Of a stretch of DNA of 64,000 bases, positions 48,140 through 60,214 are shown piece by piece. Under the pieces are notes generated by a model that ran no database searches, was not told the origin of the DNA, and saw nothing but the letters and a program-made list of their open reading frames with translations. The DNA lies in assembly GCA_024036415.1 (NCBI GenBank), contig JAMWET010000668.1, forward strand, positions 1,265,501-1,329,500. Direction: 5' to 3'. The position numbers were made by a program, and so were the translations under genes. Within the stretch, counting starts at the first letter, position 1; the number at the start of each line of letters is the position of its first letter. This DNA comes from Prochilodus magdalenae. Taxonomy: Eukaryota > Chordata > Actinopteri > Characiformes > Prochilodontidae.

Positions 48140-49890
48140 TAATAGAGCATACGCCGTTAGTTTAGATAATGGTCATTTTTCATTCAGAGGCTTGAATATT
48201 CTCTGACGTGCTCCTCCTACACATCCTAATATGTTATACAGTATGCGTGCAGCGCCCTCCATCAATTGTGTGATATTTCTGAAAGCATCCATTTGTCAAA
48301 GCACATCTGCTGGACTTTTCTACATTACTGACTTCCAAATTACCGTTTTGTCCTTTAGAACCAGAGCTGGACTGGGAACTGAAATTAGTCCTGGATCTTT
48401 GTCTACACTACTGCACTACAACCACAATGACCTCCCACCACCACAACCCACAAAAAATGACACCCCCCTTCACACTCCTGTCACTAAGACTGCTTTCATA
48501 GTTAGAGTTTATTTCTTTCAAATAGATGAGCATGAACATAGTACATTAGGATTAAGTCTGGCATCCGAAGCCTTAGTGTACACATACATTGACTCAAGCG
48601 GCTAATTCCTTCTGCACTTCTCACATCTCCAAGCAAAACATGCACTTTCAGTTTCTTTGTGTCCTAACTGTTTGTGTAAGTAACTTTATGGTTTTTATCA
48701 AGCAACACCATCCTCCAACGATTCCTCTTCACTAAGCTAGCCTGTATGGTTTAACTTTCCTGGTTTTTATCATTATGTGTTGTTCTGAAGGAGGCGCCAT
48801 TAGTGGGATTGGCCAATGGCCGTATACTGAGAATGCAGTGGCCCACTAACATGTCTAGACATGTCCAGTATTTTCCCAGCACATGCTGCTTGTCCTGAGC
48901 TCTATTCATTTTATATAAACCTGCATTAGAAAAAATTAACATTCATTTATGTTTTTCTCAGCAGATCAGTGCGTTGAGCAGCGAACGTCAAATGGTCTGG
49001 CATGTCATTACTAACACTCTAAATGTGCATTGCACAGAACAAAGGAGTGCAAATATATATATATATATACATGTAGCAGCTGAAAAAAACTCCATTTCTG
49101 TAAATCTTGGACTATTGAAGAGCTACACTGTGCCATGGGCAGCTGTGGCTGTGGGAGGGGTCTTTGGGGGGGATGTGGAGCCAGAACGAGCAACTGAGGA
49201 GGGTGTGGACATCCCCCATCCCCAGATGAAGCAGGACTTTGTTCTCCTCCCAACGGAAAGCAGATTAATTCAACGCTGGATCAGGTAAAGCCAGTGATTT
49301 TTTTCAGCAATGCTGCAGTCAGTCCTATGGGATTAGTGTCGAGCTGGCCAGGCAGTTGGGGGGGGGTGAGAAAAGTGTGGCTCGCAAATGGCCTCCAGGC
49401 AGGAGAGGAACCTTGACAGGTACACCAGGACAAACACTGATTGCATTCAAAATCCACTGTCGGCCACGATTCATATCAAGCAAAGATATCATGTTTTGTG
49501 TCCTTGCCTCCTCCATCCAATTTCCCTAGTGTCAAATGTGACACAATGGACCATTACTAGTGATTGACTTAGACACCATGGATGCTTGATGTCTGTTTGA
49601 CATTTTCTTTCTGTCTGAAGAAGAAGGAAGAAAAGGCATGCATTTTATCATCCCTTACAATAGTACCCAAACCCAAAGCTATCCAATTTAAAAAGTCTAC
49701 ATCATTGAAATCCAAATTTTCTTCTTAATAAAATCTGAATGCAGCACATTGTTAAATGTAAAAATTTACCATTCACATCCCAGTTCATACAGTCTATATA
49801 TGGAAGAAAAATGCCCTTTTTGAAAACATTGTTTTTGTGACATCATGAAAATACATTATTAAATAACAAGTTGTTTCTCCAAATTCAACA
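48140..49890. other. unassigned stretch
   Basis: No gene or clear transposon. A short AT run (49,055-49,068) and a G8 run (about 49,360) are present. The 104-124 codon plus frames (48,231-48,605; 48,974-49,288) have no motif. Confidence 0.35.
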
Positions 49891-49899
49891 CAAAATGCC

Positions 49900-50930
49900 A
49901 ATTTTAAAGTTAACTGTGGTCTCATGACAACCATCTTTAGTAATTAATAGTGCACCCTTTTGCTGTTATGACCTCCTGCAAACGTGAGGCATAGCCAGAC
50001 ACCAGTTTCTTAGTTCATTCCTAATGGACAATGGCCTTAAGTTTACTAATATTCTTTTGTTTGCATCCGGCAACCACCTTGCCTAAAACCCACCAATAAT
50101 TTTCCATGGGGTTCAAGCGAGGTGACGGTGACCACTCCAGAATCTTCCAGGACATCTTCTAAACCAAGCCTTGGCCTGCCTGGGATCGCTGTCCTGTTGG
50201 AAGCCATGACATATTCCTCCTAGGATTTCCTGATATTTGATTGAACCCATCTTGCACTCCATGTAGGTTTCCAGTGCCGAGGGAGACAAAGTCCCCCCAG
50301 AGTATCACAGAGCTACCACCATGCTTCACTGAATGCAGCATATGCTTTATTCTAACTCCTCCAGACATACCGCTGATCTACAAGCCAGAAAAGTTCCAGT
50401 TTTGTTTCATTGCTCCACAGAACAGAATCCCAAAACTCCTGTGGCATGTATTTTATGGTTTTGAACAAATTGAAGCCAACTTGTATAGTGCTTTTGGGTC
50501 AGTAGAGGTATACTTCTTGGAGTTCAGCTTTTAGTATGCACCTTACTGTACAAACTGAAACCTCAGTGCCTGCTGCCACCAAATCTTGCTGCAGGTGTTT
50601 TGCAGTCACTTGAGGGTTTTTGACAACCTGCCTCCTCAGAAATCTGGTGGCAGCCAGTGATAGCATCCTCTTTCTGACACGTCCAGGGAGTGTAGCCAGT
50701 GTTACTTTTAACTTGTGAACTACGCTAACTGTATGTGCCTGTAGAAACATTTAGTGCCGTTACTACAATGATCTCTTATCTTTCTGGAGACATATTTTTA
50801 ATATGCAGTCAAACGTCACAGTCAACAAACCCTTAGCCAGTCCAAGTATTTGATGTGCTTTATCTCAAACATACGTGTTGCAACTAATGGGGCCTTTGAT
50901 TATTTGCATCATAAGTGCTTGGGACAACAC
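49900..50930 (-). mobile_element. Tc1-like transposon, minus strand, near full length
   Basis: The minus frame 50,499-50,750 encodes PGRVRKRMLSL, then VVKNPQVTAKHLQQDLVAAG and EVSVCTVRCILKA. This is the second helix-turn-helix DNA-binding subdomain of Tc1 transposases with the GRPRK-like linker. Frame 50,159-50,368 encodes HSVKHGGSSVILWGDF, the 'KHGGGSVMVWG' motif after the first catalytic Asp. The 'LLVGFRQ'-like segment and the remaining C-terminal region follow at lower coordinates in a broken frame. It retains more of the protein than any other copy in the window but is inactivated by stops. Terminal repeats were not resolved. Confidence 0.8.
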
Positions 50931-50949
50931 CTAATCTGCAAGTGTGTGC

Positions 50950-53475
50950 TACTATGAGGTATTCTATTCAGGAGTTAATCATTCAGAGGCTGAAGCCTTT
51001 GGAAGTATGATTTTGTATGGAATTCAGAGAAACTACTCACTGTATTAGCAGTGTTAAGCTATTTAAATTGTCCTTGTTTAATTGGTTCATTGCAAACAGC
51101 TGAAAGTTTGCACAATTTCCTAATAAACATCATTCATGTAATATTGATTGCACCTGTATTTAGCTTACAGCATTTTAGCTTATTTAGCTCACTTAATTTA
51201 AAAGCAGGATTTTAGCCCAGACTGCTTTTATGGGGTGCAATATATATTATACATGAAAAAAGGCAAAAAAATGTAGGACATGGGCCCATAAATGTGCCAG
51301 ATTACCCATTTATTTAACATTTAGTGCTTCTACATAAAAAAAACGTGAGTGTCTTGGGTTGGATTAAAAAATGCCCTGATGCTGTTTTACATGCCAGTTT
51401 ACACTTTGATTTTATCCTAGAATTAAATAAACAATTTCCTCTTTTTGCTGAGCTCATTTTGATGATTTGCTGGTTTACAGCATTTGAACCAACATGTCCA
51501 TGTAGACAAAGCGAAGGAAGTAAGTGTCTGTGTAAATAAACTGTCTTCACTTTCTTTAATAAACATGTTGCAAACAACCAAACTGTCAGCAGACTTGGCT
51601 GATGTTCATCTTTAAGTGATACTGAAATTGGCTTCTGTTTTGCTTGCCAGCTTCTTAATAGAATGGTCTGTTCTACCTGTTCCGCCCATTTAACTGCCCT
51701 CTTTTTTAATGTATTAATTCCCTTTATTCCATAGAACTGATTAAGCTCTTTTTAATACTGTACATTTAAGACTAATATGTGTAAAAGACTTCAGTTCATA
51801 CTGGGTGTCCTGTATTCAACTGCATTGTGTAATGGGTAGCATCAAACCGCTGTAGGTTTGAGTTTGCTGGTTTGTGTGATATCACAAAAACAGTGGCTTC
51901 AAACTGGGCTGTTTCTGTAGCTTATTTTCTTTTTATGACTCAAGATAGTCTGATACTGGTAATTGACGTAGCAATGTTTACAATATCTTTTGCCCTACAG
52001 ATAATAGAAATTTTGCTTCTGCATGCAGCTCAGCAATTCAGTCTACAAAACATATTTCACTTCCATTAACTGGGCACTGGCAGAGACAATCTGTAACAGA
52101 ATGCTCATGCTTGAGTGGGGAAAGCCAGGGGGCGGGTGAAGGGGTGAGGAAGTCCCTTTGGGACGCAGACAGCCTTGTCCAGCTCTCCTGGGCCCACGCC
52201 TCACACCTGGGTCTCCAGTGCCCTGCAGCTGCCTCTGTCACCCACCTTCTATACACCCTATATACAGCACGACTGCTGAATATACAGACAACTAACCAAC
52301 TCCCTAAGAATATGCATCTTCATCACTGAGGATACACTGTGAAGCCTATTGCTAACCAATTCAATACAGATTTGCCAGATTTGATTTCTTGGTTCTTGGT
52401 AAGCAGACAAAAAAGAATAAATGAACTAAACTGCCATATATTTGCTTCTCTAGCACTGCAGCTCCTCAGTAAGTATCTTATTTATCCAGTTTATGTTTTT
52501 TGACACTTACTCCTTTCATTAATAGGCCTCATTATACCCACTATGCTGTACCATACTTGCTCATGTGGTTTGGACACTGTGTAGCATACTGCTATCTATT
52601 TTGGACAAATGTAACGGGATACATTCATGAACAGAGTGATTTTAAGTCCACAACATTTGATTTACATACAGCATTTACAGCATGTTAAATGTTAGTTCAG
52701 ATGAATAAATAAGGACTTTTGTTGTAAAGGCGGAGCACATTGTCCCTGAGCTTGTGTAGAATATGTGTGGGTAGAGTGTGACGGACTGATGGTCAGTCTA
52801 GAGCTAGACATACCTGAAGCTGAGAGCAAACTGCTAAAGAAAACACCCTTTATGTATGGCTTAGCTGTGGCGAACATCAACGGGTTAATGAAGCAGCATG
52901 ACTGGTGGGAAAGCTGTTTCTGATATTAGTGAACAGTACAACTATGTATTCTGCTTGCAACTTTCAGCCCCACCCATTCCACAAAAATGGGACTGGGACA
53001 TGTAGCTATAAAATGGACAAAGGAGGTAATTTAATTAAGAGTGCTGTCTCAGTCCACAACATCAGTCAGTCTACAGCTATTAAGCTCCATCTACTCATGT
53101 TAAAGCTATAAGCAGTGTTTAAGTGCAGACTGCTTTTTGTGGAGCAATAAGCAATCAAGACACATAAACAGATGCTTTAAAATGACTGCTATTACTGTTT
53201 TAGCTATGCAGCTGCCATGTAGTATCACATATAAGAAAGAATTCTAGATTACTTATTGTGGTTTGTAGAACATGTGTGATGGATTCGGAATGACGTTTTC
53301 ACTGGTAATCCATTGGTGACTAACATTGTTTGTTAGCTACATTAGCCTCTTAGAAAGAAAAGAAGAAAAGCAAGTGAGCTTTAAACGACAGATCGACTAA
53401 AGAAGTTCACGCTATCTCAGGCTCAACAAATGTGAACATTAAAACTGGTCCTGTATGCTTACATAAGCTTAAGAA
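50950..53475. other. unassigned stretch
   Basis: No gene recognised. A weak tRNA-SINE-like patch near 51,830-51,885 was considered and not accepted. The part about 52,080-52,260 is GC-richer. Frames of 60-87 codons lack motifs. Confidence 0.35.
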
Positions 53476-53476
53476 G

Positions 53477-53992
53477 TCAGACTGAGAATGATATAGGCCT
53501 TAAAGGGCTCATAATAACAGCATGGTTCAGCTTATACCCAAGGTACTGCATTGCTGAGGGCGAGTCTTTGGTTTCCTTTTTAAACTGTTCTTGCGCTCTG
53601 CAGTAGATACCAGTCTTCTCTGCCACAAGCCATGCAGTGAGAATCACCTTATAAGGCAGGAAGGAAACTTCCCTCCCTCCTGAGCCGTCTAACCTCACCA
53701 GCACCGCCCGCCAGATTCTAACTCTAGCTTCATTACGGTGACCCCGAACTAGTCCTGCCCTTATGGCTGCAGGGAGCCGGCTGTGTCCAGGTACAGGCTG
53801 GAGTGGGAACCTGAATGGTAAAGCAATACAAGAGAATACAATAAGCAAGAGAATATAAAGGAATGAGGAAAAGTTTGAGCAGGTTTTATTGCTGCCTTTG
53901 TGTAATGTGGGTGTAGCAGTATGTTTAGAACATTTCTCAGTTAATCTCTGTTGTAAAAGCACGAGCAGCGATTTAGAAATATACTTTGACAT
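53477..53992 (-). other. 171-codon ORF of uncertain status
   Basis: The longest open frame in the window that is not made by a tandem repeat. It has a hydrophobic stretch (SFLYILLLIVFSCIALPF) in the first third, then Arg-rich sequence. I recognise no family. The right end of the ORF lies next to ttaaagggctcataata (53,500 region), which resembles the edge of the TTAAAGGG MITE family, so part of the frame may be transposon DNA. No splice or promoter evidence. Most likely non-coding. Confidence 0.15.
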
Positions 53993-53994
53993 AT

Positions 53995-56900
53995 AATTGA
54001 ACCGAAACCGACCAAGTACAAAGACAGGTGACGCATGATACTATCATAACATCATAAGACTCCAGGAAAGAAAAAAAAGTGAAAGTAAAAAAAAACAACA
54101 AAAAAACAGGTACAAAGGCGATGTAGAGAAGGGTATTAACTGAGTAACCTGCGCATCTGTGTCATTAATACCGAGCACTCTGTAGAGCAACACATGCTGC
54201 TTTTTATATGTTATATTTTTTTATATGTCAAAATACAGCAAGAAATACTGTGTTTGGCTGCACAACTGAAGACCTGTGTTTCAGGAAAATGCTTAAAAAT
54301 TACGCTTTTAAAAATGGATTTAAGGAAAAGACAGCTTGTCTCTCCAGTCCCCAAATGGGCATTAAGTGTTGGTTAAAGGAAAAGGAATGTAACAGGTATA
54401 AACATGCTCCTGTCCCAACTCATTTGAAACATCTTGCAGGCATCAAATTTAAAAATGAATGTTCAAAAAACAGTGTTAAATAGAAATCAAATGTGTTTTT
54501 AATGTTTACATTTTAATACAGGCCAAAAATAATGTACTTATTATTTCTACTATTATTATTTCTATCTAGTTTTATTAGCATTTTCCCAACTGTTCTGGAA
54601 TTGGGTACTTTGCAAATGCCAGCGGTCCTTTAATTTACGTGAACATTTCATAACAATTGGACCAACAAAAATGGTCTAGGTAAAGACAACCTTTTCTCTT
54701 GCCTATGAAGTGATGATTTTGACAGCTACAATATCAATACAAACAGTGGGAAACCTCTCTAGTGCTCTCTCTAGGCTCTATAATTTAAGCCTTCTAAAAG
54801 ATGTTAAATGGCTTGTATCCTACATTTGTCTGGAATTTTATTCCCTCCATTAATGTCCCTGAGCATCACTTATGATGTCCATGTGTGTTTATATACCAAA
54901 AATGGTTATAATGCATTTTTCTTGACCATTCCAACCCTCTTTGGAATTATTATCCCTTACAACAAAACAGGCTGCTGTGCTTCTGTGCTGGACTGCTGAC
55001 GTTACACCGGAAAACTTTTAGACATAAAACTAGACTGAGATGTAAAGACTCACGTTCAACTCCCTTGAAACTTGCAACAGTTACAATCACATTCGTGTAA
55101 CAAGTTCCATGATACAGTCAGTTACAACAATAGTAATATATCACAATGGTAATACCCCACAGCAGAATGCAGTGACTGAGGGGGCAGCTACAACTGGCGA
55201 GGGAATAGCTCTTTTTATATAGCAAAACACTGTGTTAGGTGTAAGTTTAACTTTGAATTCTATAACTTTTGAATCACTTTGCGTACCGTAAGGTTCAAAA
55301 CTAATAAATAAACTCCTGATAACACACGACAAACATGTCTCCAAAATAACTGTGCTATGCTTTAGGACCATGCTTGAAAGTCTGTGCAGTGGGACAAGAG
55401 ACTGGATCAGGATAACAAGCTTCAAATATTTGATGGAAGATGATGTAAATGATGATGTGGAAAAGACGTTTCACTACTGTGATCCCTAAAACTGGGAGGC
55501 AGAAAGTATATCTCAGAAATGACATCGCCCCTATTGCCCACACATGGCGCATCACGCGTGCAGTACTTTAAAACAAGTGGATCAATGTGCAAGAAAGTAA
55601 AACAGAAGATGGATCACTGTGCAGCTGATGACACAGCCCAGCCGCAGAAAAGACAATGGCTAGAAAAATCTATTTAGCATAGAAATGATGTTAGAGGCAA
55701 CACACCAGTTATAACTCACTGTAAAGTCAGCCTACAACTGAATATATAAATAACTTGTTCTAATTGGCTACCCCAATCATTAAAATAGGAGCCCAGAAAA
55801 AGAAACACTCTTCCTTTAATTTCAGCTTGAATGGGTGGAGTTTGAACAGCGAATAAGCTTGAACGGATTGAATGGACTATATGGACAGGAGAGAGAATGG
55901 TATGTCTGTAACAATGTTTACATACTACAAACAAACTTATGTGAGAGGCATTTGGTTTTCCAAAAGTATCCATACAGGGAAATTATATCCTTCACGAGAT
56001 TAGGCAATCTACAGCATTCCCAAGCACTCTTCTGGCCTTTGACATAAGCCACTGCATTGTATATTTCCATGGTGGGGAGTGAAGACATTACAAAACAAAC
56101 AACAGTGATAAGGCTGTGCAGAGGAAGTATTGTGTATGGCAATCCCTCACTGCCTTCCAGCATCCATCCAGGCATTCCCTTCCGCAGGAAGCACCCTTGC
56201 TCGGGAATATGCAGGGAATGTAACCTTTTGTTTGGAGTATGATATTCGTCAGGATGCTGCATGCTGAGTGGCACTTTGTGAGCTTTTGCCAATGAAAATG
56301 AGGCTTACCAAACAGAAGGGAGAGGAGCATATTGTCTCCAAACTCAGGGCAGGTCTAATGATTCACACTGCTCAACTCCCTGCTGTAAAATCAGCCTTTA
56401 CTTTCCATCCATCTCTGAGACAACACCCCCCAACCCCACCTTTTCTACTAAACTCTAACCATTCACACCTCAGTGGGCTCATAAATCTAAACTTATGAAA
56501 GCACTTATGCTGTTTCATATATCAGAACATATTCATCTGAGAACCACGACAACACTCCCAGGTCAGCCCGTATCCACTGCGGAACTCTTCATATGCCAAA
56601 CTCATTTAATTCCACGAGGTGTTCTTATTGTCACACCGCCTGCAATAACGTAAATCATAAGAATGCATAAACCAGCATGAGGCTTTCAATACTTTAACTG
56701 AATGATCATTCTCACACCTTGCAAAGTGTGCAGCCTTCAGCAAGTTAACACTAGTAATGATGGTGATCACAGACGAGACCCTGATATCTTTAGTGTGTTA
56801 ATCTGGACACACTTTCAGGAATCAATTGCATTATAATTGACTATATGAATCTGATATGAATCAAACGTTTTGTTATTGCAAGCAAGTTCAGATATAACTG

Positions 56901-59835
56901 CTCTGCTCATCCTATACTTCTGGGTTTCTCAAGGCACTGTTGATGTTGTGACGCTGTTTTCCTTCAGTTTATCATTCCAATTAGCAGGTTTGTCATCATT
57001 TTGCATTTCAGTCCAATCCCTTGTAGCCACCCTGAAGCAGTAGGTGGCTCATGTTAAGTGGCGAAAGATAGGCCTACCAGACCTTCCCTAGAAAGGCAAA
57101 GTGGGAGTCACATGTTACTAGCTAATTGAGTTTTAGCTAATTAAGTTACAGTCTTCTGTATGAACACTGTAGAGTCAATCCTAGGAATTGCTGATATTCC
57201 TTAAGGCATATTACAACTATTGCAGAAAAAAAATCCATTACAGTTTAAAGCTACACTATGGAAGTTTTGGAGATGTGGAGAGTTTGTAAATTTTGTAATG
57301 TTGGATATGCTATAGGCTATGGCCATTCTGAGTCACTCCAGGACAGTCTGGCATTACACCATTGCAGTCGTTGGTGATGTCGGCGTGGTGTTAAGGTCAT
57401 TCAGTCGTTCGTGCGCATGTAGTCCTGAGCCGTCTGCCAATCGTGCTGGCACTAACAGAATGATTTATGGAGGGAATCATTTGCATGTCTCACATCAAAC
57501 CAACCCACCAAGTGTCATTCCTGTTGGTTGATTCCTTCTGGGAAACTATTTGTGTGACTATTGTTTTGATGATGAGTGAATTTGGCCACCTTGCTGGAAT
57601 TGTATAGGTCTGACACATATTCTCACACCTTATACGTTTTGTTATGTGCATAGATCATATGCACTACTGCAGTAAATGCTATTGCTTAGTTTAAATGTTA
57701 GATTTTACTGCTTGTTATGTTGAAGTTTTATTAATTAATATAATCACAACAAATGTTTAACTAGACAGAATTCACAATTTGTGTGTTTCTATTCTACCAG
57801 TCATTTATCATAGTGAATACAGTCAGTCAGTTTGTCTTAATGAAATGGGCTCATTAGGACAAATAGATGGAGCAGACCCAGGCATGGTTCTGGTTTAGCT
57901 TAGAAGATGGCCACTATTCATTTCCCACGTTTTCTCCTTCAAGCCTGGAGACAAGGAACAGCAAAGTCAGTCTTGACTCAATTCCCAAGACTACTGATTT
58001 AGTCCTGAGAATACATCACAGATCAAATTAGTGTTCAACCAGAACTAAATGTACTTCACATTACCTTGGACAGTGCCTGTCATCTCTGCATGAATCTGTA
58101 AAAAACAAAACCAACAGTCCCTTCTAAAAAGCATCACTACACTCCTGGGAAACTAGCGTTTCAGTTTTCTTTAAATATATCTTTTTCTCTTTTTTTCCAA
58201 GGATCTTTTCCGAACTTCATCAAAAGGTTGAAGTATGAAAAAGAGTGGAGGACATTCCTAATGGAGTATGGACATCTTGACAGTTTATGCAATGCATAAA
58301 ATCCATGACCCTTCAACAGATAAGTGGATCAGAGTGTGCTGATTGTACTGTGACGGTAATCAACGGCATCATGCAGTAGCACACCTACATGGATAAACTG
58401 GACAAAAAAAAAAAACCCACCATTATATGAACCTTGAAAACTGAGGCTATGTATCAAATTTTATGCAAAACAAGAACAAAGATTGTATTTTGGCATCACC
58501 ATTACAAACTAACAGGGAGCATGACATGCTATGATCCACTCTATTTAACACCAGTAGTTTAATTACCATACATCCTTCTTTGCCCACACATTTACAGAAG
58601 GCTCCTCTCTCTGTGTGTGAAATGGTTACAAGGAGAATTACATAGAACTTTCTGCATGGATTTGCAGCAGTTAAGGTGTAAACAAGTAAAGCTCACCCAG
58701 AGAAACTGCCAGAATTGTTCACAGTGGTGGTGATGGGAACCAAACGATTGACAAGTCCAATGAAATGGCTAAAACACTCTGCTTATGGATGGTTATGATG
58801 TATGAAAATGAGTTTCATGATAATTTATGAGAACCTGAAATATACTGTCTACCATCCATTCAATCCAGCACAAGCCTCTGGATCAATGGGAATGCTCAAA
58901 AATCGCATAGAATACAACATTAACTTTAAGTTTAGATAATATGAAATACTTTAAATACGGTTTTATTTCTACCTTTTTATTTACTATATATGAACATTCA
59001 CAGAACATTTTGCCCTTACCTGTATCTTTACAAAATCTATGGATTTTTCCCCTTTACCATGCAGTGTTGTGCACCCACTCATAGTGGTACTGGTGTGAAA
59101 AGCCTGACACAGGACAGAATGCCGATGTTTGATGTAGGTTCATGTTGAAACTTGCAATGAATCACAATAACAACAACAACTAAGCCCTTGATTAAAGGAC
59201 AACTGTGACATTTGGGCAAATTCACATCACTTGGAAAACCTGCAGTAAATGTGAGGAGACATTTCTGGACTGAAGCGGCTCTTTCTATGAGAAATGTGGA
59301 GACACAGAATGTCTAACCAGCTGTTTAGAACAGCAGCCAAAGGTAGCGGAGGGATTCCAAAACAAACAAAATTGCATAAAAATGGCGTTAAGCTTCCCAG
59401 GTGGAATCATTAGCTATCAGCATGGTCATATGTGGCTCTGAATGTCATCAAGTTAAAAGTGTCATCCCAATTACCTTCTGTAATGTGTTTTAAATTCTCT
59501 CATCACCAAAACACCTTGTTGATTGTGCACCAAGGTTGCTCTTGGAAGCTGAACTAGGAGCAGTGTTGCCTAGAGCTGAGCATAAGGTCTTATGTCACTA
59601 TTAGAGGCAATTTTTATTCCAGACTTCAAAGAATGAAGTGGAGATAACTCTTCCTAGCCTTTTATATCAGACCAACGAAGCCAAGTTAACACTTGTTATA
59701 CCTGTGTGCATTTAATGCACAAAAAGGCAACTGAAATTTCCAAAATCAACATACATCAAATAAAAACATACAAAGAAAAAAAGTTTTACAATGATCTCAA
59801 AGGATATGTAGTTCTTTCTCTTTAGAATAATCAAA

Positions 59836-59837
<2 letters not shown>
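53995..59837. other. long repeat-poor stretch, no gene seen
   Basis: Almost 6 kb with no recognisable Tc1, LINE or MITE and few simple repeats. Frames up to 124 codons (55,918-56,292 minus) lack motifs. Sequences around 56,050-56,330 and 57,310-57,500 are balanced in composition and could be regulatory. The part nearest 59-60 kb may still belong to the transcribed region of the gene on the right if its 3' UTR is longer than proposed. Confidence 0.35.
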
Positions 59838-59866
<29 letters not shown>

Positions 59867-59867
59867 C
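59838..59867. repeat. (CAA)n microsatellite
   Basis: About ten CAA/AAC units. Confidence 0.95.
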
Positions 59868-60214
59868 AGAATTATCCCACCAACAGTTTTCCATCTCAGT
59901 TCAATGTCAACTACAATGGAAGTAACATGAATTGATTGAAGAAGATAAAAAGCACATAAAAACAGAACAACTGCATGAGAAATCTCAGCTGCCAAAATGA
60001 ACTGGACAGCTCCTGCCAAGCAGTTCAGACAACTGATAGTAAAAGATTACACATTAAATATATTCGGCCCTGTGAAACTGTCAAGTGGAGGTGAGCTTAG
60101 ATCAAGTCTTCTAGCTGATACCTAAATAAAGGCTGTCATAAGCTACATCACAAAAAACAATCTCTCGGCACCTTAAATCTAACCACTGTATCAAATACTT
60201 CTCATTACGAGATT

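Noticed and set aside
51830..51885. Possible tRNA-derived SINE (gggtagcat...ggtttgagtttg)
   Set aside because: Only vaguely A/B-box-like, no tail or target duplication, no second copy seen in the window.
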